From assembly GCF_025998175.1 (NCBI RefSeq), contig NZ_AP026695.1, positions 434,001-498,000 on the forward strand: a DNA stretch of 64,000 bases, in the 5' to 3' direction. This DNA is from Nitrosopumilus zosterae. Its GTDB lineage: Archaea; Thermoproteota; Nitrososphaeria; Nitrososphaerales; Nitrosopumilaceae. The notes under the pieces were generated by a model. It saw only the letters and a program-made list of their open reading frames with translations, was not told the origin of the DNA and did not search any database. Positions 27,073 through 35,112 of this stretch are shown piece by piece (the stretch's first letter is position 1; each line of letters begins with the position of its first letter). The translations under genes and the position numbers were made by a program.

Positions 27073-27126
27073 AAGCAATTCTTTGAGTGAGTGGAATTCC
27101 TTCACTCAAAGCAATTTTTACTGCTT
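27073..27126 (+). other. Stem-loop upstream of the L15e gene
   Basis: A perfect 10-bp stem CTTTGAGTGA (27081-27090) / TCACTCAAAG (27102-27111) has an 11-base loop. AAGCA (27073-27077) and TGCTT (27122-27126) could close an outer stem. It ends about 60 bases before the L15e start. It may be a leader element, a small RNA or a protein site. Confidence 0.45.
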
Positions 27127-27187
27127 AGCGGTGCTTAGAATGAATAATCGATTTACAGTTATTAATGGGCATTTTTCTATGCCTGAT

Positions 27188-27643
27188 ATGCCTAGTCATC
27201 AAGATAAGACGTGGATCCGACTTTGGAATGAGAATGCTCCTGAATTACGTGAGCGTATTGTCGGATGGCGTAAACAAAATGCTATCACTAGAATTGACAA
27301 ACCAAGTCGAATAGAGAGAGCTAGAAGATTAGGTTACAAAGCAAAACAAGGAATCATTGTTGTCAGAATGAGAGTCGGAACTGGCGGTATGAGAAAACAA
27401 AGACCTACTGGTGGTAGAAGGCCAAAACATCTGGGTGTCACAAGAATCAAGGCCGACGATGATATGAAGACTGTTGCAAATAGAAGAGTTCTTGAACGTT
27501 ACCCAAACATGAAACTTTTAGGTTCATACTTTATCTACAAAGACGGAATGCATTACTGGTTTGAAGTCATTTTAGCAGATCCGCAGCATCCACGAATTGC
27601 CCAGGATAAAGAATTAAACAGACAGATTTCTCAAACTGCATAA
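27188..27643 (+). CDS. rpl15e: 50S ribosomal protein L15e
   Basis: A large-subunit protein of 151 residues from the ATG at 27188. Core blocks are present: RLWNENAPELRERIVGWRKQ, SRIERARRLGYKAKQGIIVV, RVGTGGMRKQRP, GRRPKHLGVTRIKAD and ANRRVLERYPNMKLLGSYF. The frame is open further upstream to 27083, but those residues are not L15e-like. An ATG at 27179 is an alternative. A TTATTAAT box about 27 bases before 27188 favours that start. The exported-protein gene follows one base after its stop. Confidence 0.93.
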   Translation: MPSHQDKTWIRLWNENAPELRERIVGWRKQNAITRIDKPSRIERARRLGYKAKQGIIVVRMRVGTGGMRKQRPTGGRRPKHLGVTRIKADDDMKTVANRRVLERYPNMKLLGSYFIYKDGMHYWFEVILADPQHPRIAQDKELNRQISQTA

Positions 27644-27644
27644 G

Positions 27645-28199
27645 TTGAAAACATTATTTTTGCTTTCACTAGTTTTACTTTTTGCAATTTCACCTGCATA
27701 CGGACAATCACTATCTGATGCAACAGGGTTGGTTACCAGATTGGATGTTAAAACGGGTGGACATACTTTTGAAGTTGAAACGGTTTCAAATTTTAATATT
27801 CCAGATTTTAATTTTGACAAAGACGAAAAGAAACTGTCTCTCTTCATAAATAGCGGATTGGAACGCAATTTGGGGGAGTTGCTCATCCCTCGAGCCCTTT
27901 TGGGAGGAAATTTTACATTCTATCTGAACGAGCAGCCATATTTCCCGAAAGTTCACTCCAATGAAAAAATTTCTTTTGTTACTTTGAATTTTACTGGTTC
28001 TGGTGAAAACAAATTGGAAATTTTCGGAACCACTTATCTTGACGGCTTGACTGCCAAAGATGAAATAACTCCAAAAGAATTACCGCCATTGCAAAAAGGA
28101 GAAACATTGCCTGATTCACTTGGATGGCTGGTGTTGGTCGGATTTCTAGCTGTTGTCTCTGCAATTGTCATTGTAAAAATTAAGAAACAAAAATCCTAG
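27645..28199 (+). CDS. Exported beta-domain protein with C-terminal membrane anchor
   Basis: A 184-residue protein with a TTG start one base after the L15e stop. It has a clear signal peptide (residues 1-20, ending in AYGQS). The domain from about residue 28 to 135 ends in KLEIFGTTY and has the same pattern as three other proteins here. A hinge (PPLQKGETLPD) leads to one membrane helix (LVLVGFLAVVSAIVIV) and a short lysine-rich tail. Its coupling to a ribosomal gene is odd but probably only reflects cotranscription. Confidence 0.75.
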   Translation: MKTLFLLSLVLLFAISPAYGQSLSDATGLVTRLDVKTGGHTFEVETVSNFNIPDFNFDKDEKKLSLFINSGLERNLGELLIPRALLGGNFTFYLNEQPYFPKVHSNEKISFVTLNFTGSGENKLEIFGTTYLDGLTAKDEITPKELPPLQKGETLPDSLGWLVLVGFLAVVSAIVIVKIKKQKS

Positions 28200-28265
28200 T
28201 TTCTATTACTTGAAATCTGATTCTAATACAAAAACTCTAATAATTTAAGATGTGCCATACAATCA

Positions 28266-28628
28266 ATGAATTATGAAAAATTCTGCTCTGAAATTTTAGA
28301 TGCAGATCCAAAAATTAGATTTGCAACAGTTTATGATGAATGGGCAGTCCGCGTTGCAGGCGGGATGAGAGAAGGGATTGAAAATTTACTTTCTGACCAT
28401 GCTGAAAAAGAGTTGGTTAATCTCTCAATCATGGATTGGAAAGCGCGCAAGGATATGTCAAAGTGGCTTGGCATGACAAAATACACTCTGGGTGAATACG
28501 ACAAAGTAAAACGTTTTTCATTTTATCTTGGAGATGATCATCTGCTGCTAGTCAGCGCTGAAAAAGATTCCGACACAAATGTTGTAGTTGATGAAGTGAT
28601 CAAACTTTATTACAAAAATCAAAACTAG
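28266..28628 (+). CDS. Conserved thaumarchaeal protein, DUF6659-like
   Basis: A 120-residue cytosolic protein. The alternation of strands and helices (IRFATVYDEWAVRVAGGMRE, then RFSFYLGDDHLLLVSAEKD) looks like a profilin/roadblock-like small alpha-beta fold. I associate this architecture with a thaumarchaeal family of unknown function. There are no catalytic motifs. It is a single gene with a short downstream mini-ORF. Confidence 0.6.
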   Translation: MNYEKFCSEILDADPKIRFATVYDEWAVRVAGGMREGIENLLSDHAEKELVNLSIMDWKARKDMSKWLGMTKYTLGEYDKVKRFSFYLGDDHLLLVSAEKDSDTNVVVDEVIKLYYKNQN

Positions 28629-28634
28629 TCTTTT

Positions 28635-28715
28635 GTGGATAATGCAAAAATTGCCCTGGTTGGAGGGTTTGTCATAGTTGTTGCTTTATCAATATTGCTT
28701 GTCTTGATTCGCTGA
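28635..28715 (+). CDS. Possible 26-residue membrane peptide
   Basis: A GTG-started frame six bases after the preceding stop encodes one hydrophobic helix (IALVGGFVIVVALSILLVLI). It ends one base before the convergent gene. Such single-helix peptides occur in archaea, but chance is possible. Confidence 0.33.
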   Translation: MDNAKIALVGGFVIVVALSILLVLIR

Positions 28716-28716
28716 A

Positions 28717-29379
28717 TCAGTCTTCTGCAAGTAATTTTTGAATTAACGGCTCTATATGTCCGGTCTGTCCAAAAGACACATTTCTGAGAATTCCTTTTCT
28801 GTCTACTATGATTGTGGAAGGAGTTCCTTGCAATGCAAATTTTTCAAAGGTTTCAGCTGAATATTCTTTTGATTTCATATAGTCCTTGACTCTTTGGATG
28901 ATCTGTTTTTTGTAATCCTCTGATTGAGAATCAAAATCAGGGATTTGCGGATATATGAATTGCATTATCTTTTCTTGACTGATTTCACCCGAAGTCTTTG
29001 TTAAATTGTCCATTCCTAACGGAAATGGAATCTTGTAAGACAGTTTTCCGTCTTTGAGTTGTCCATACATTGATAGTGCGTTCTTTGTCTCGCCAATTAC
29101 CTCTCCAGTTTCTGCAAGCATCTTCAAATTATCAAGCGTATTCTTGTCAAAATCTTCAAACGCCGTGGCAAGACCCAAAACTCTTACTCCTTCATCTTTG
29201 TACTTGTTGTAGATTTCAATTGCCTCTGGAAGTGCATGCATAAAGCATCCTGGGCAATTGACTTGAAACACTTCCAAAATCACAATGTGGTCTTTTTCTT
29301 GGTCAAAGTTGGTTGGGGCTCCCTGAACCCATTCAGAAACCCCGAAATTTGGTACTTTTTCGCCTATCACTGCGCTCAT
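28717..29379 (-). CDS. Thioredoxin-fold (TlpA/redoxin-like) protein
   Basis: A 220-residue protein from the ATG at 29379. A TATTTAAT box about 27 bases upstream supports this start; an ATG at 29403 adds eight residues but lies inside that box. The thioredoxin active site is NCPGC, and the cis-Pro region is QGTPSTIIVDRKG. A long insertion (about residues 70-170) separates them, unlike the usual compact TlpA. No signal peptide is visible, so it is probably cytosolic. It may be a thiol oxidoreductase or a peroxiredoxin-like reductase. Confidence 0.8.
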   Translation of the reverse strand: MSAVIGEKVPNFGVSEWVQGAPTNFDQEKDHIVILEVFQVNCPGCFMHALPEAIEIYNKYKDEGVRVLGLATAFEDFDKNTLDNLKMLAETGEVIGETKNALSMYGQLKDGKLSYKIPFPLGMDNLTKTSGEISQEKIMQFIYPQIPDFDSQSEDYKKQIIQRVKDYMKSKEYSAETFEKFALQGTPSTIIVDRKGILRNVSFGQTGHIEPLIQKLLAED

Positions 29380-29477
29380 GGTTGACTGTTGTATTTTTTC
29401 CATTAAATACTAATTGATCATTATTCGTAATTGAGATCTAAAAATCATCTAAAGTCTCATTGTACTTTTTTGGGTTT

Positions 29478-30596
29478 CTATCTTGTTACTTTTGGAAAAA
29501 CAACCGTAAACTTTGTTGGATTGTTTGTAAAACTAATTTTTCCATTGTGCTGCTCTACGACATTCTTTACACTGGAGAGTCCCAAGCCAGTTCCGTCTTG
29601 TCTCAATGAAACTAGTGGCTCAAAAATTTTCTCACCTACTTCATCTGGCACACCAGATCCTGAATCTTGAACCGTGATTTTAATGGAATCTTCTGTTTCA
29701 CCAAGTTCGATTGCTATTTGTCCTGATTCTGTTCCTATTGCCTGAACTGCATTTAACAAAAGATTTCCAAATATGATTTCCATTTTTATCGAGTCACAGT
29801 TGAATGTGATGTCATTTTTTGGAGTAAGGATTGTTATGTTTGGATTCCTTTGAATTAGTGACAGAGACTTTTGAAGAACTTGTTTTAATGAAACATCTTT
29901 TTTATCAAGTGGAATCTTTTGAACATAATTTAGAACTTGCTCTACTTGATGGTTCATTCTGCTGACAGACTCCTCCATCAATGCCAGTCTTTCCATGACG
30001 AAATTATCAATCTCAGTGCCCTTTCTAAGCTTTAGAACCCCTACAGACCCTTTAATGACAGTCAGCGGCGTACGTAACTCATGTGCAAGACGTCCTGATA
30101 ATTCTCCTATTGCTGCCATTCGTTCAGAATTTACTAGCTGTTTAGTCTTCTCATGTAATTCGTCCTCCAACTGGTTCTTTCTTTTTATAAGTTCGACTTC
30201 TGCGCTTGCAATTTTTGATAAATTTGCATGGAGTTTTCTGTTGAGCTCTTGAGATATCTTTTTCTCTGATTCTAACTGCATGTAGATGATGTCATTTCTT
30301 TGTTTGTCAGCCGCATTCAACGCAGTTAATGAATCTTGAAAGATTCTTTTTGCTTCCGAATTAAGTAATGGTTGACCCTCTTCCAAATCCATCTTTTTAG
30401 TTTGAATCAATGAGGCGGTTGTTTCAATTTCCTCTTCGCTTTCTGAAGACGATTTTTGTGTGTTATGCTCATATGATTTCCTCTCTCTTTCATAAAACAC
30501 TGTTCTGTTAGGCGCGTTCATAGGGTCTGTGTTGTTTTCATCAAAATTCTTCCTGACAAGATATTTGCGCATGGGTGATGTGTACAAAATCAACAT
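29478..30596 (-). CDS. Soluble sensor histidine kinase
   Basis: A 372-residue kinase without a membrane segment. The first about 110 residues are low-similarity and partly coiled-coil. The H-box ELSGRLAHELRTPLTVIKGS has the phospho-His. The ATPase domain has an N-box (IFGNLLLNAVQAIG), G1 (QDSGSGVPD) and G2 (GTGLGLSSVKNVV). The coiled segment LESEKKISQELNRKLHANLS probably dimerises it. No PAS or GAF input domain is visible, so the signal is unknown. A receiver gene lies 100 bases upstream on the same strand. Confidence 0.9.
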   Translation of the reverse strand: MLILYTSPMRKYLVRKNFDENNTDPMNAPNRTVFYERERKSYEHNTQKSSSESEEEIETTASLIQTKKMDLEEGQPLLNSEAKRIFQDSLTALNAADKQRNDIIYMQLESEKKISQELNRKLHANLSKIASAEVELIKRKNQLEDELHEKTKQLVNSERMAAIGELSGRLAHELRTPLTVIKGSVGVLKLRKGTEIDNFVMERLALMEESVSRMNHQVEQVLNYVQKIPLDKKDVSLKQVLQKSLSLIQRNPNITILTPKNDITFNCDSIKMEIIFGNLLLNAVQAIGTESGQIAIELGETEDSIKITVQDSGSGVPDEVGEKIFEPLVSLRQDGTGLGLSSVKNVVEQHNGKISFTNNPTKFTVVFPKVTR

Positions 30597-30696
30597 ATAG
30601 TTTTCTCTTTGTTTATTTCATACAAACATAACTTGTTCTTTTACTAAATGAGATATTCTCAACTGTGATAATCGATGTAGCTAATTATTTAGGGAC

Positions 30697-31281
30697 TTAC
30701 AAAATTATCTCGTAATAATTTCCCATATCCTTAATGTCTTGCATTTGTGATACGATTTTGTCTGCTTCATCATCCTTGTTTACGCTAAGTACAAACTCTC
30801 CGTCATTACTTATTCCGTTTACACTTCCATATGTTACACCGTTGTACATCAGTGGCTTTTTTGTAGAATTGTTTGCCGGTTTTGTTGTTTCCTTTTTCAT
30901 AAGCAGTTGTTTTGAAACTGCCATAACAACCACTCCTGAATTAAATGGCTTGAAAATAAAGTCTTTTGCTCCGCCTGTCTTTATTGCGTCGTCAACCAGT
31001 TCTTTGTTGTCTTTGGTTGACGCAACTATTATTTTTGCATTAGGATCATATTTTCTAATTGCAGCTATTGCAGTCAGGCCATCTACATTGGGCATCAGTA
31101 TGTCCATTATCACGACATGTGGTTTTTTAGAGATGTACTGCTCTACTGCTTCCTTCCCGTCTCTTGCTTCATAAAAATAATATCCTATTTGAGCATCTAT
31201 GAGGATGCTCTTCACCTTCAATCTGAATGCCTCTGAATCATCTACGATGAGGATCTTGCTGAAGCGCAACGGGTTTGCCAT
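30697..31281 (-). CDS. Response regulator, receiver domain with small C-terminal extension
   Basis: A 194-residue protein. The receiver (residues 1-125) has ILIVDDSEAF, the phospho-acceptor Asp in VIMDILMPNVDG and the lysine in KDFIFKPFNSG. The C-terminal about 65 residues (VTYGSVNGISNDGEFVLSV) are not a DNA-binding fold I recognise. They may be a small output or interaction module. It is transcribed in the same direction as, and just before, the histidine kinase, so it is the probable partner. Confidence 0.88.
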   Translation of the reverse strand: MANPLRFSKILIVDDSEAFRLKVKSILIDAQIGYYFYEARDGKEAVEQYISKKPHVVIMDILMPNVDGLTAIAAIRKYDPNAKIIVASTKDNKELVDDAIKTGGAKDFIFKPFNSGVVVMAVSKQLLMKKETTKPANNSTKKPLMYNGVTYGSVNGISNDGEFVLSVNKDDEADKIVSQMQDIKDMGNYYEIIL

Positions 31282-31372
31282 GTTGAATTTGGCAATTTTA
31301 TGTGATATTATGGATTGTTTGTAATGAAATTACAAACAACTCGTAATCTAGCATTTTGGGCTTATACTTGGT

Positions 31373-31762
31373 ATGGGTATTAATCCTCGCGTTGTTGTAA
31401 TAGATGACTCGAAATCCAATTTGGATGTTTTTTGCGAATTCCTGACTCTGAATAACGTGGACGTTGTGGGACAGGGAAAAAACGGCGTTGAGGCAGTCCA
31501 ACTTTTTGAGCAACATGATCCGGATGTCATGTTGGTAGATTTGGCAATGCCTGTCTATGACGGGTATTTTGCGCTAAACAATATTTTGGCAGTGGATAAA
31601 AATGCCAAGGTTGTAATTATCACTGCCTTGGAAGGGAAAAAAGACACGCCAAAATTATTGAAACTTGGCGCAGTTGACGTTCTGCAAAAACCCATTGATC
31701 TGAATCGAGTTGTTGATGTGATAAATAACATATTCAAAGAAAAGAAGCTCCTGCAAGTTTAG
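31373..31762 (+). CDS. Single-domain response regulator (CheY-like)
   Basis: A 129-residue stand-alone receiver with VVVIDDSKSN (acidic pocket), the phospho-Asp in MLVDLAMPVYDG, and Thr/Lys in VVIITALEG and VDVLQKPIDL. It has no output domain, so it probably acts by protein-protein contact. It is divergent from the other receiver gene with 91 bases between the starts. A HEAT protein follows on the same strand. Confidence 0.9.
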   Translation: MGINPRVVVIDDSKSNLDVFCEFLTLNNVDVVGQGKNGVEAVQLFEQHDPDVMLVDLAMPVYDGYFALNNILAVDKNAKVVIITALEGKKDTPKLLKLGAVDVLQKPIDLNRVVDVINNIFKEKKLLQV

Positions 31763-31829
31763 CATTCTAAAATGATTGGACTTTATTTTCAAGTACCCTA
31801 ATATATGACACACAAAGTTTCAAAACAAA

Positions 31830-32318
31830 TTGCAAGCAGTGACTGACGAACGATTGGCTCTTTTTGCTGAAATGGAGTCAAAGTATGAACAAAAAGACAC
31901 TGATTATTTTGTATCTCTTTTGGAGCATCCTGATTATGTAGTTAGAACAAGGGTGGCTTGCATCCTGGTTGACTTTGGTGGGGAAGATAAAGTTCAGTAT
32001 ATTGCCAAAGTTTTAAAAAATGATGACAATGAACTGGTTCGGCATGAAGCGGCATTTGCATTGGGACAGATGAGTTATTCCAGTGCAATACCACCATTGA
32101 CTGATGCGACCCTTAATGACCCAAGCATGTTTGTAAGACATGAAGCGGCAATTGCCTTGGGTGTTGTGGGGAATAAAGACGCAAAAGAAGCTCTTCAAAA
32201 GGCATTAAACGATCCAGACCTGCCAGTCGTAGAATCTGCAGTTGTCGCACTATCTAATATTGAATTTATGGAAAAGTTAAGTAAGAATGAGCAATTTGCA
32301 AAGTTAACGGGTGGATGA
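31830..32318 (+). CDS. HEAT-repeat protein
   Basis: A 162-residue all-helical repeat protein (TTG start; a GTG three codons on is an alternative). Repeats of about 30 residues are marked by HPDYVVRTRVACILVDFG, DDNELVRHEAAFALGQM, DPSMFVRHEAAIALGVVG and DPDLPVVESAVVALSNI. This is the PBS-lyase HEAT pattern and implies a protein-binding scaffold. The gene overlaps the Kazal-plastocyanin gene by four bases (ATGA). That coupling of a cytosolic scaffold to an exported copper protein is unexplained. Confidence 0.87.
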   Translation: MQAVTDERLALFAEMESKYEQKDTDYFVSLLEHPDYVVRTRVACILVDFGGEDKVQYIAKVLKNDDNELVRHEAAFALGQMSYSSAIPPLTDATLNDPSMFVRHEAAIALGVVGNKDAKEALQKALNDPDLPVVESAVVALSNIEFMEKLSKNEQFAKLTGG

Positions 32319-33358
32319 GATTGGACTTTTCGGTTGGAGTTATTGTAATTGTTGGCGTTCTTGCGGCTGTTTCCATTGGATTCATTGCAATGAACCCTGA
32401 TGAAATTATTCAACCAAGAATGGTCTCAGTGGATGAACCCACTGTCTGTACCCTTGAGTGGAATCCAATGTGTGGCGTTGACGGTGAAACCTATGGCAAT
32501 CTGTGCATGTTGAATGCCGCTGATGTGAACCTAGATTATGCAGGTGAATGCATGGTTGCAGAACCAACACCAGAACCTGAACCAACACCAGAACCTGAAC
32601 CAACACCAGAACCTGAACCAACACCAGAACCAACAATGACTATGCCTGTAGCAACAACTGGGGTTCACACTGTAAACATTGCTGAAGGCTCTTCAATTCC
32701 AGGATGTGAAGAGACAAACGAATGTTACTTGCCTTCTCTAATTACAATTTCTGTAGGTGATATCGTAACATGGAATAATCCTGACAGTGCAGCTCATACT
32801 GTAACTAGTGGAAATATTTCCGATGGACATGATGGTGTCTTTGACTCTGGCTTGTTTATGTCTGGTTCAACTTTTGAATTTACTTTTGATGAGTCGGGAA
32901 CTTTTGATTACTTTTGCATGGTTCATCCTTGGATGATTGGTCAAGTTATTGTTAATGATGTTGAAGAGATGGTAGTAATTGAAGAGCCAACTTCTGAACC
33001 AATAATGGAATCCGAACCAACGATGGAGATGGAACCAGAAGTAATTGCAGAACCTGAAAAAACATCTATAGTTTCAATTCCACCTGGTGCTGCAATTCCC
33101 GGATGTGACGAGACAAACGAATGTTACTTGCCTTATGAAATTACAATTTCTGTAGGCCAATCAGTAACTTGGAGCAATGATGATTCGGCAGCTCATACTG
33201 TAACTAGTGGAACTGTTAATGCTGGAGTGACTGGAGTGTTTGACTCTGGCTTGTTCATGTCTGGTTCAACTTTTGAGCATACGTTTGAGAAAGCAGGAAA
33301 ATATGATTACTTTTGTATGGTTCATCCTTGGATGACTGGCAAAGTAATTGTTAGTTAG
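32315..33358 (+). CDS. Membrane-anchored Kazal domain fused to two plastocyanin-like domains
   Basis: A 347-residue surface protein. A signal/anchor helix (residues 7-25) is followed by a Kazal-type protease-inhibitor fold (C45, C53, C64, C79; CGVDGETYGNLC). This four-cysteine form lacks the extra disulfide of classical Kazals. A PTPEPEP linker leads to two plastocyanin-like cupredoxins. The first has H161, C201, H204 and M207 (CMVHPWM), and the second repeats HTVTSG and CMVHPWM. Both keep a full type 1 copper set. Cupredoxins carry electrons in AOA; joining them to a protease inhibitor is unusual. Confidence 0.85.
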   Translation: MRLDFSVGVIVIVGVLAAVSIGFIAMNPDEIIQPRMVSVDEPTVCTLEWNPMCGVDGETYGNLCMLNAADVNLDYAGECMVAEPTPEPEPTPEPEPTPEPEPTPEPTMTMPVATTGVHTVNIAEGSSIPGCEETNECYLPSLITISVGDIVTWNNPDSAAHTVTSGNISDGHDGVFDSGLFMSGSTFEFTFDESGTFDYFCMVHPWMIGQVIVNDVEEMVVIEEPTSEPIMESEPTMEMEPEVIAEPEKTSIVSIPPGAAIPGCDETNECYLPYEITISVGQSVTWSNDDSAAHTVTSGTVNAGVTGVFDSGLFMSGSTFEHTFEKAGKYDYFCMVHPWMTGKVIVS

Positions 33359-33450
33359 ATTCCATCTTAATTGGGCAAACCAGGGTTTGTCTGAAAATAG
33401 TGATTTTTGACCCTCAAAGCTGAATATTTTGTGTTTGATTTAGGCACAAC

Positions 33451-33478
33451 AATATATCTATATGTGTTTCCAGTGAAA
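33451..33478 (+). promoter_or_regulatory. TATA box and ORB-like element of the orc1/cdc6 gene
   Basis: AATATATCTA is centred about 28 bases before the ATG. Between them TTTCCAGTGAAA (33467-33478) resembles the mini-ORB core TTCCAGTGGAAAC with one base missing. Such a site could let Orc1/Cdc6 bind its own promoter. Confidence 0.45.
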
Positions 33479-33482
33479 GTGC

Positions 33483-34775
33483 ATGTCTGATCATGAATTA
33501 GACAATATAGTCAAAAAAGTAAGAAAAGAGAAAAAAGCGTTTTCAAACAAGGCTGCACTGGACACCTCAAATCCTCCACTAGAGATTGTAAGCAGAACAG
33601 ACGAAATTAAGGAAATAGTTGATTATATCATGGACTACGAGCAAGGGCAAGTTGTTCCACTGGTGTCAATTTATGGAAGAAGTGGCACTGGAAAATCCAC
33701 ACTACTAAAACATGTTTGTAATCATCTTCCCAAAGTCAAACTATGTTTTGTAAATCTTCGAAAAGCCAAGACTGTTTTTGGAGGAGTAAATATTATCTTA
33801 AATGAGTTAGGTCAGCAAAGTCTTACCAGTGCACAGGGAATGAATGTTGCAATGGAAAAGATTCAAGAGACACTTTTGAATATGATGGATTTGCAAAAAA
33901 AGAAACTGTTCATACTTGCATTAGATGAGTTTGATGTACTATTTTATGACAAACGTGGAAACCCCTCTGATTTTGTTTACAAGCTGGTAGAACTGATTGC
34001 AGACCTCAAACAGAAAGGTTGTCTTGCAATGATATTTACAATATCCAATAATGTTTTGTCTGACTATGATCTTGATGAAAGGATACGATCAAGGATTGGA
34101 AATTCAGAGATATTCTTCAAGCCATATTCAAAAGACGAGATGCTAATGATATTGCAGCAAAGAGCCAAAGTCGCGTTTGATAAAAAAATAAATGATGAAA
34201 TCTTGGAGGAATGTGCAAAAATTAGTTTTCTGGAACACGGTGATGCCAGACGTGCAGTAGATTTGCTAAGGGTATCTGCAGAAATTGCCGCCAAAGAAAA
34301 AAAAGAGCTTGCAGTAGGACACGTCAAGGTAGCACTGCAAAAAATACAAAAAGACCGGGTGGAAGAAGTGATAGAAAGCTTGTCTCAGCATAGCAAGCTG
34401 ATTTGCCTGGTTATGGCTGCCAAGACATTTTTTCATGATAAAGACTGGCATACAACCATGTCTCTCTATGAAAAATACAAAGAATATTTGGATGCCGAAC
34501 CTGTGAGTTACAGGCGGTTCTCCGAGTTGCTAAAGGATCTTGAAAATACAGGACTCTTGACATCTAAAACAAGCTCAAAGGGGCAGAGAGGATACAGCTC
34601 AGAGTTTCAACTTGTTATGGACCCGCAAATTGTAGGTGACATAATCGATAAAGACTGGTGGAATAAACACGTTGTAGAGCCGAAAATAGCCCTTGATAGA
34701 CTAAATGATGCAGGAATCAAGAAAAACAGTTTGCTAACAGGTCTCACGGACTGGAATATGCCGTATCTCAGCTAA
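33483..34775 (+). CDS. cdc6: Orc1/Cdc6 replication initiator
   Basis: A 430-residue AAA+ origin-binding protein with a C-terminal winged helix. Walker A is GRSGTGKST (65-73) and Walker B LFILALDEFDVL. Sensor 1 is in IFTISNN, and the box VII Arg in LDERIRSRIG. DARRAVDLLRVSAEIA is sensor 2. The region from about 320 (HSKLICLVMAAKTFF) contains the DNA-binding winged helix. Archaeal origins often lie beside this gene, and the 337 bases downstream are noncoding and dyad-rich. It is in single-gene context upstream of the repair operon. Confidence 0.93.
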   Translation: MSDHELDNIVKKVRKEKKAFSNKAALDTSNPPLEIVSRTDEIKEIVDYIMDYEQGQVVPLVSIYGRSGTGKSTLLKHVCNHLPKVKLCFVNLRKAKTVFGGVNIILNELGQQSLTSAQGMNVAMEKIQETLLNMMDLQKKKLFILALDEFDVLFYDKRGNPSDFVYKLVELIADLKQKGCLAMIFTISNNVLSDYDLDERIRSRIGNSEIFFKPYSKDEMLMILQQRAKVAFDKKINDEILEECAKISFLEHGDARRAVDLLRVSAEIAAKEKKELAVGHVKVALQKIQKDRVEEVIESLSQHSKLICLVMAAKTFFHDKDWHTTMSLYEKYKEYLDAEPVSYRRFSELLKDLENTGLLTSKTSSKGQRGYSSEFQLVMDPQIVGDIIDKDWWNKHVVEPKIALDRLNDAGIKKNSLLTGLTDWNMPYLS

Positions 34776-35112
34776 AAGAAAAAGAGTAAATCTGATTTCA
34801 AATCACACCCTTCAAATTTTTAAAGTTGGGATGAATGATGTTAAAAACATCATGTAGAGATTTTATGTAAGAATATGTCTTTCAGACATTTGACAATCCA
34901 TATCTAGTTCTGTTGTCTTAGATCTTGATGTATTTTGATAAGGGTCTATATTTTTATCAAATTCTAAGATACTTGGATTGTATTTACATTTAGGCTGATG
35001 ATCATATTGGATGATAAAACCCACAAGTAGAGCATCACAAATTCTTACACATTGGATGTGTATCTAGAAACTTGTTTGAAGGCGAACAGTTTCATCAAAT
35101 ACAAATTTCAAT
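34776..35112. other. Noncoding dyad-rich interval beside orc1/cdc6 (candidate origin)
   Basis: No gene is seen. Three inverted repeats occur in close order. ATGATGTT/AACATCAT is at 34835-34853 (loop AAA), ATGTCT/AGACAT at 34875-34889, and TTTGATAA/TTATCAAA at 34934-34961. The stretch is AT-rich and lies between the end of orc1/cdc6 and the end of the CARF regulator. It could be an origin with a duplex-unwinding element, or simply terminators. Confidence 0.35.

Noticed and set aside
32083-32097. Second TTCCAGTG (ORB-like) inside the HEAT gene
   Set aside because: It lies within coding sequence for the HEAT protein and lacks the rest of the ORB core; probably chance.
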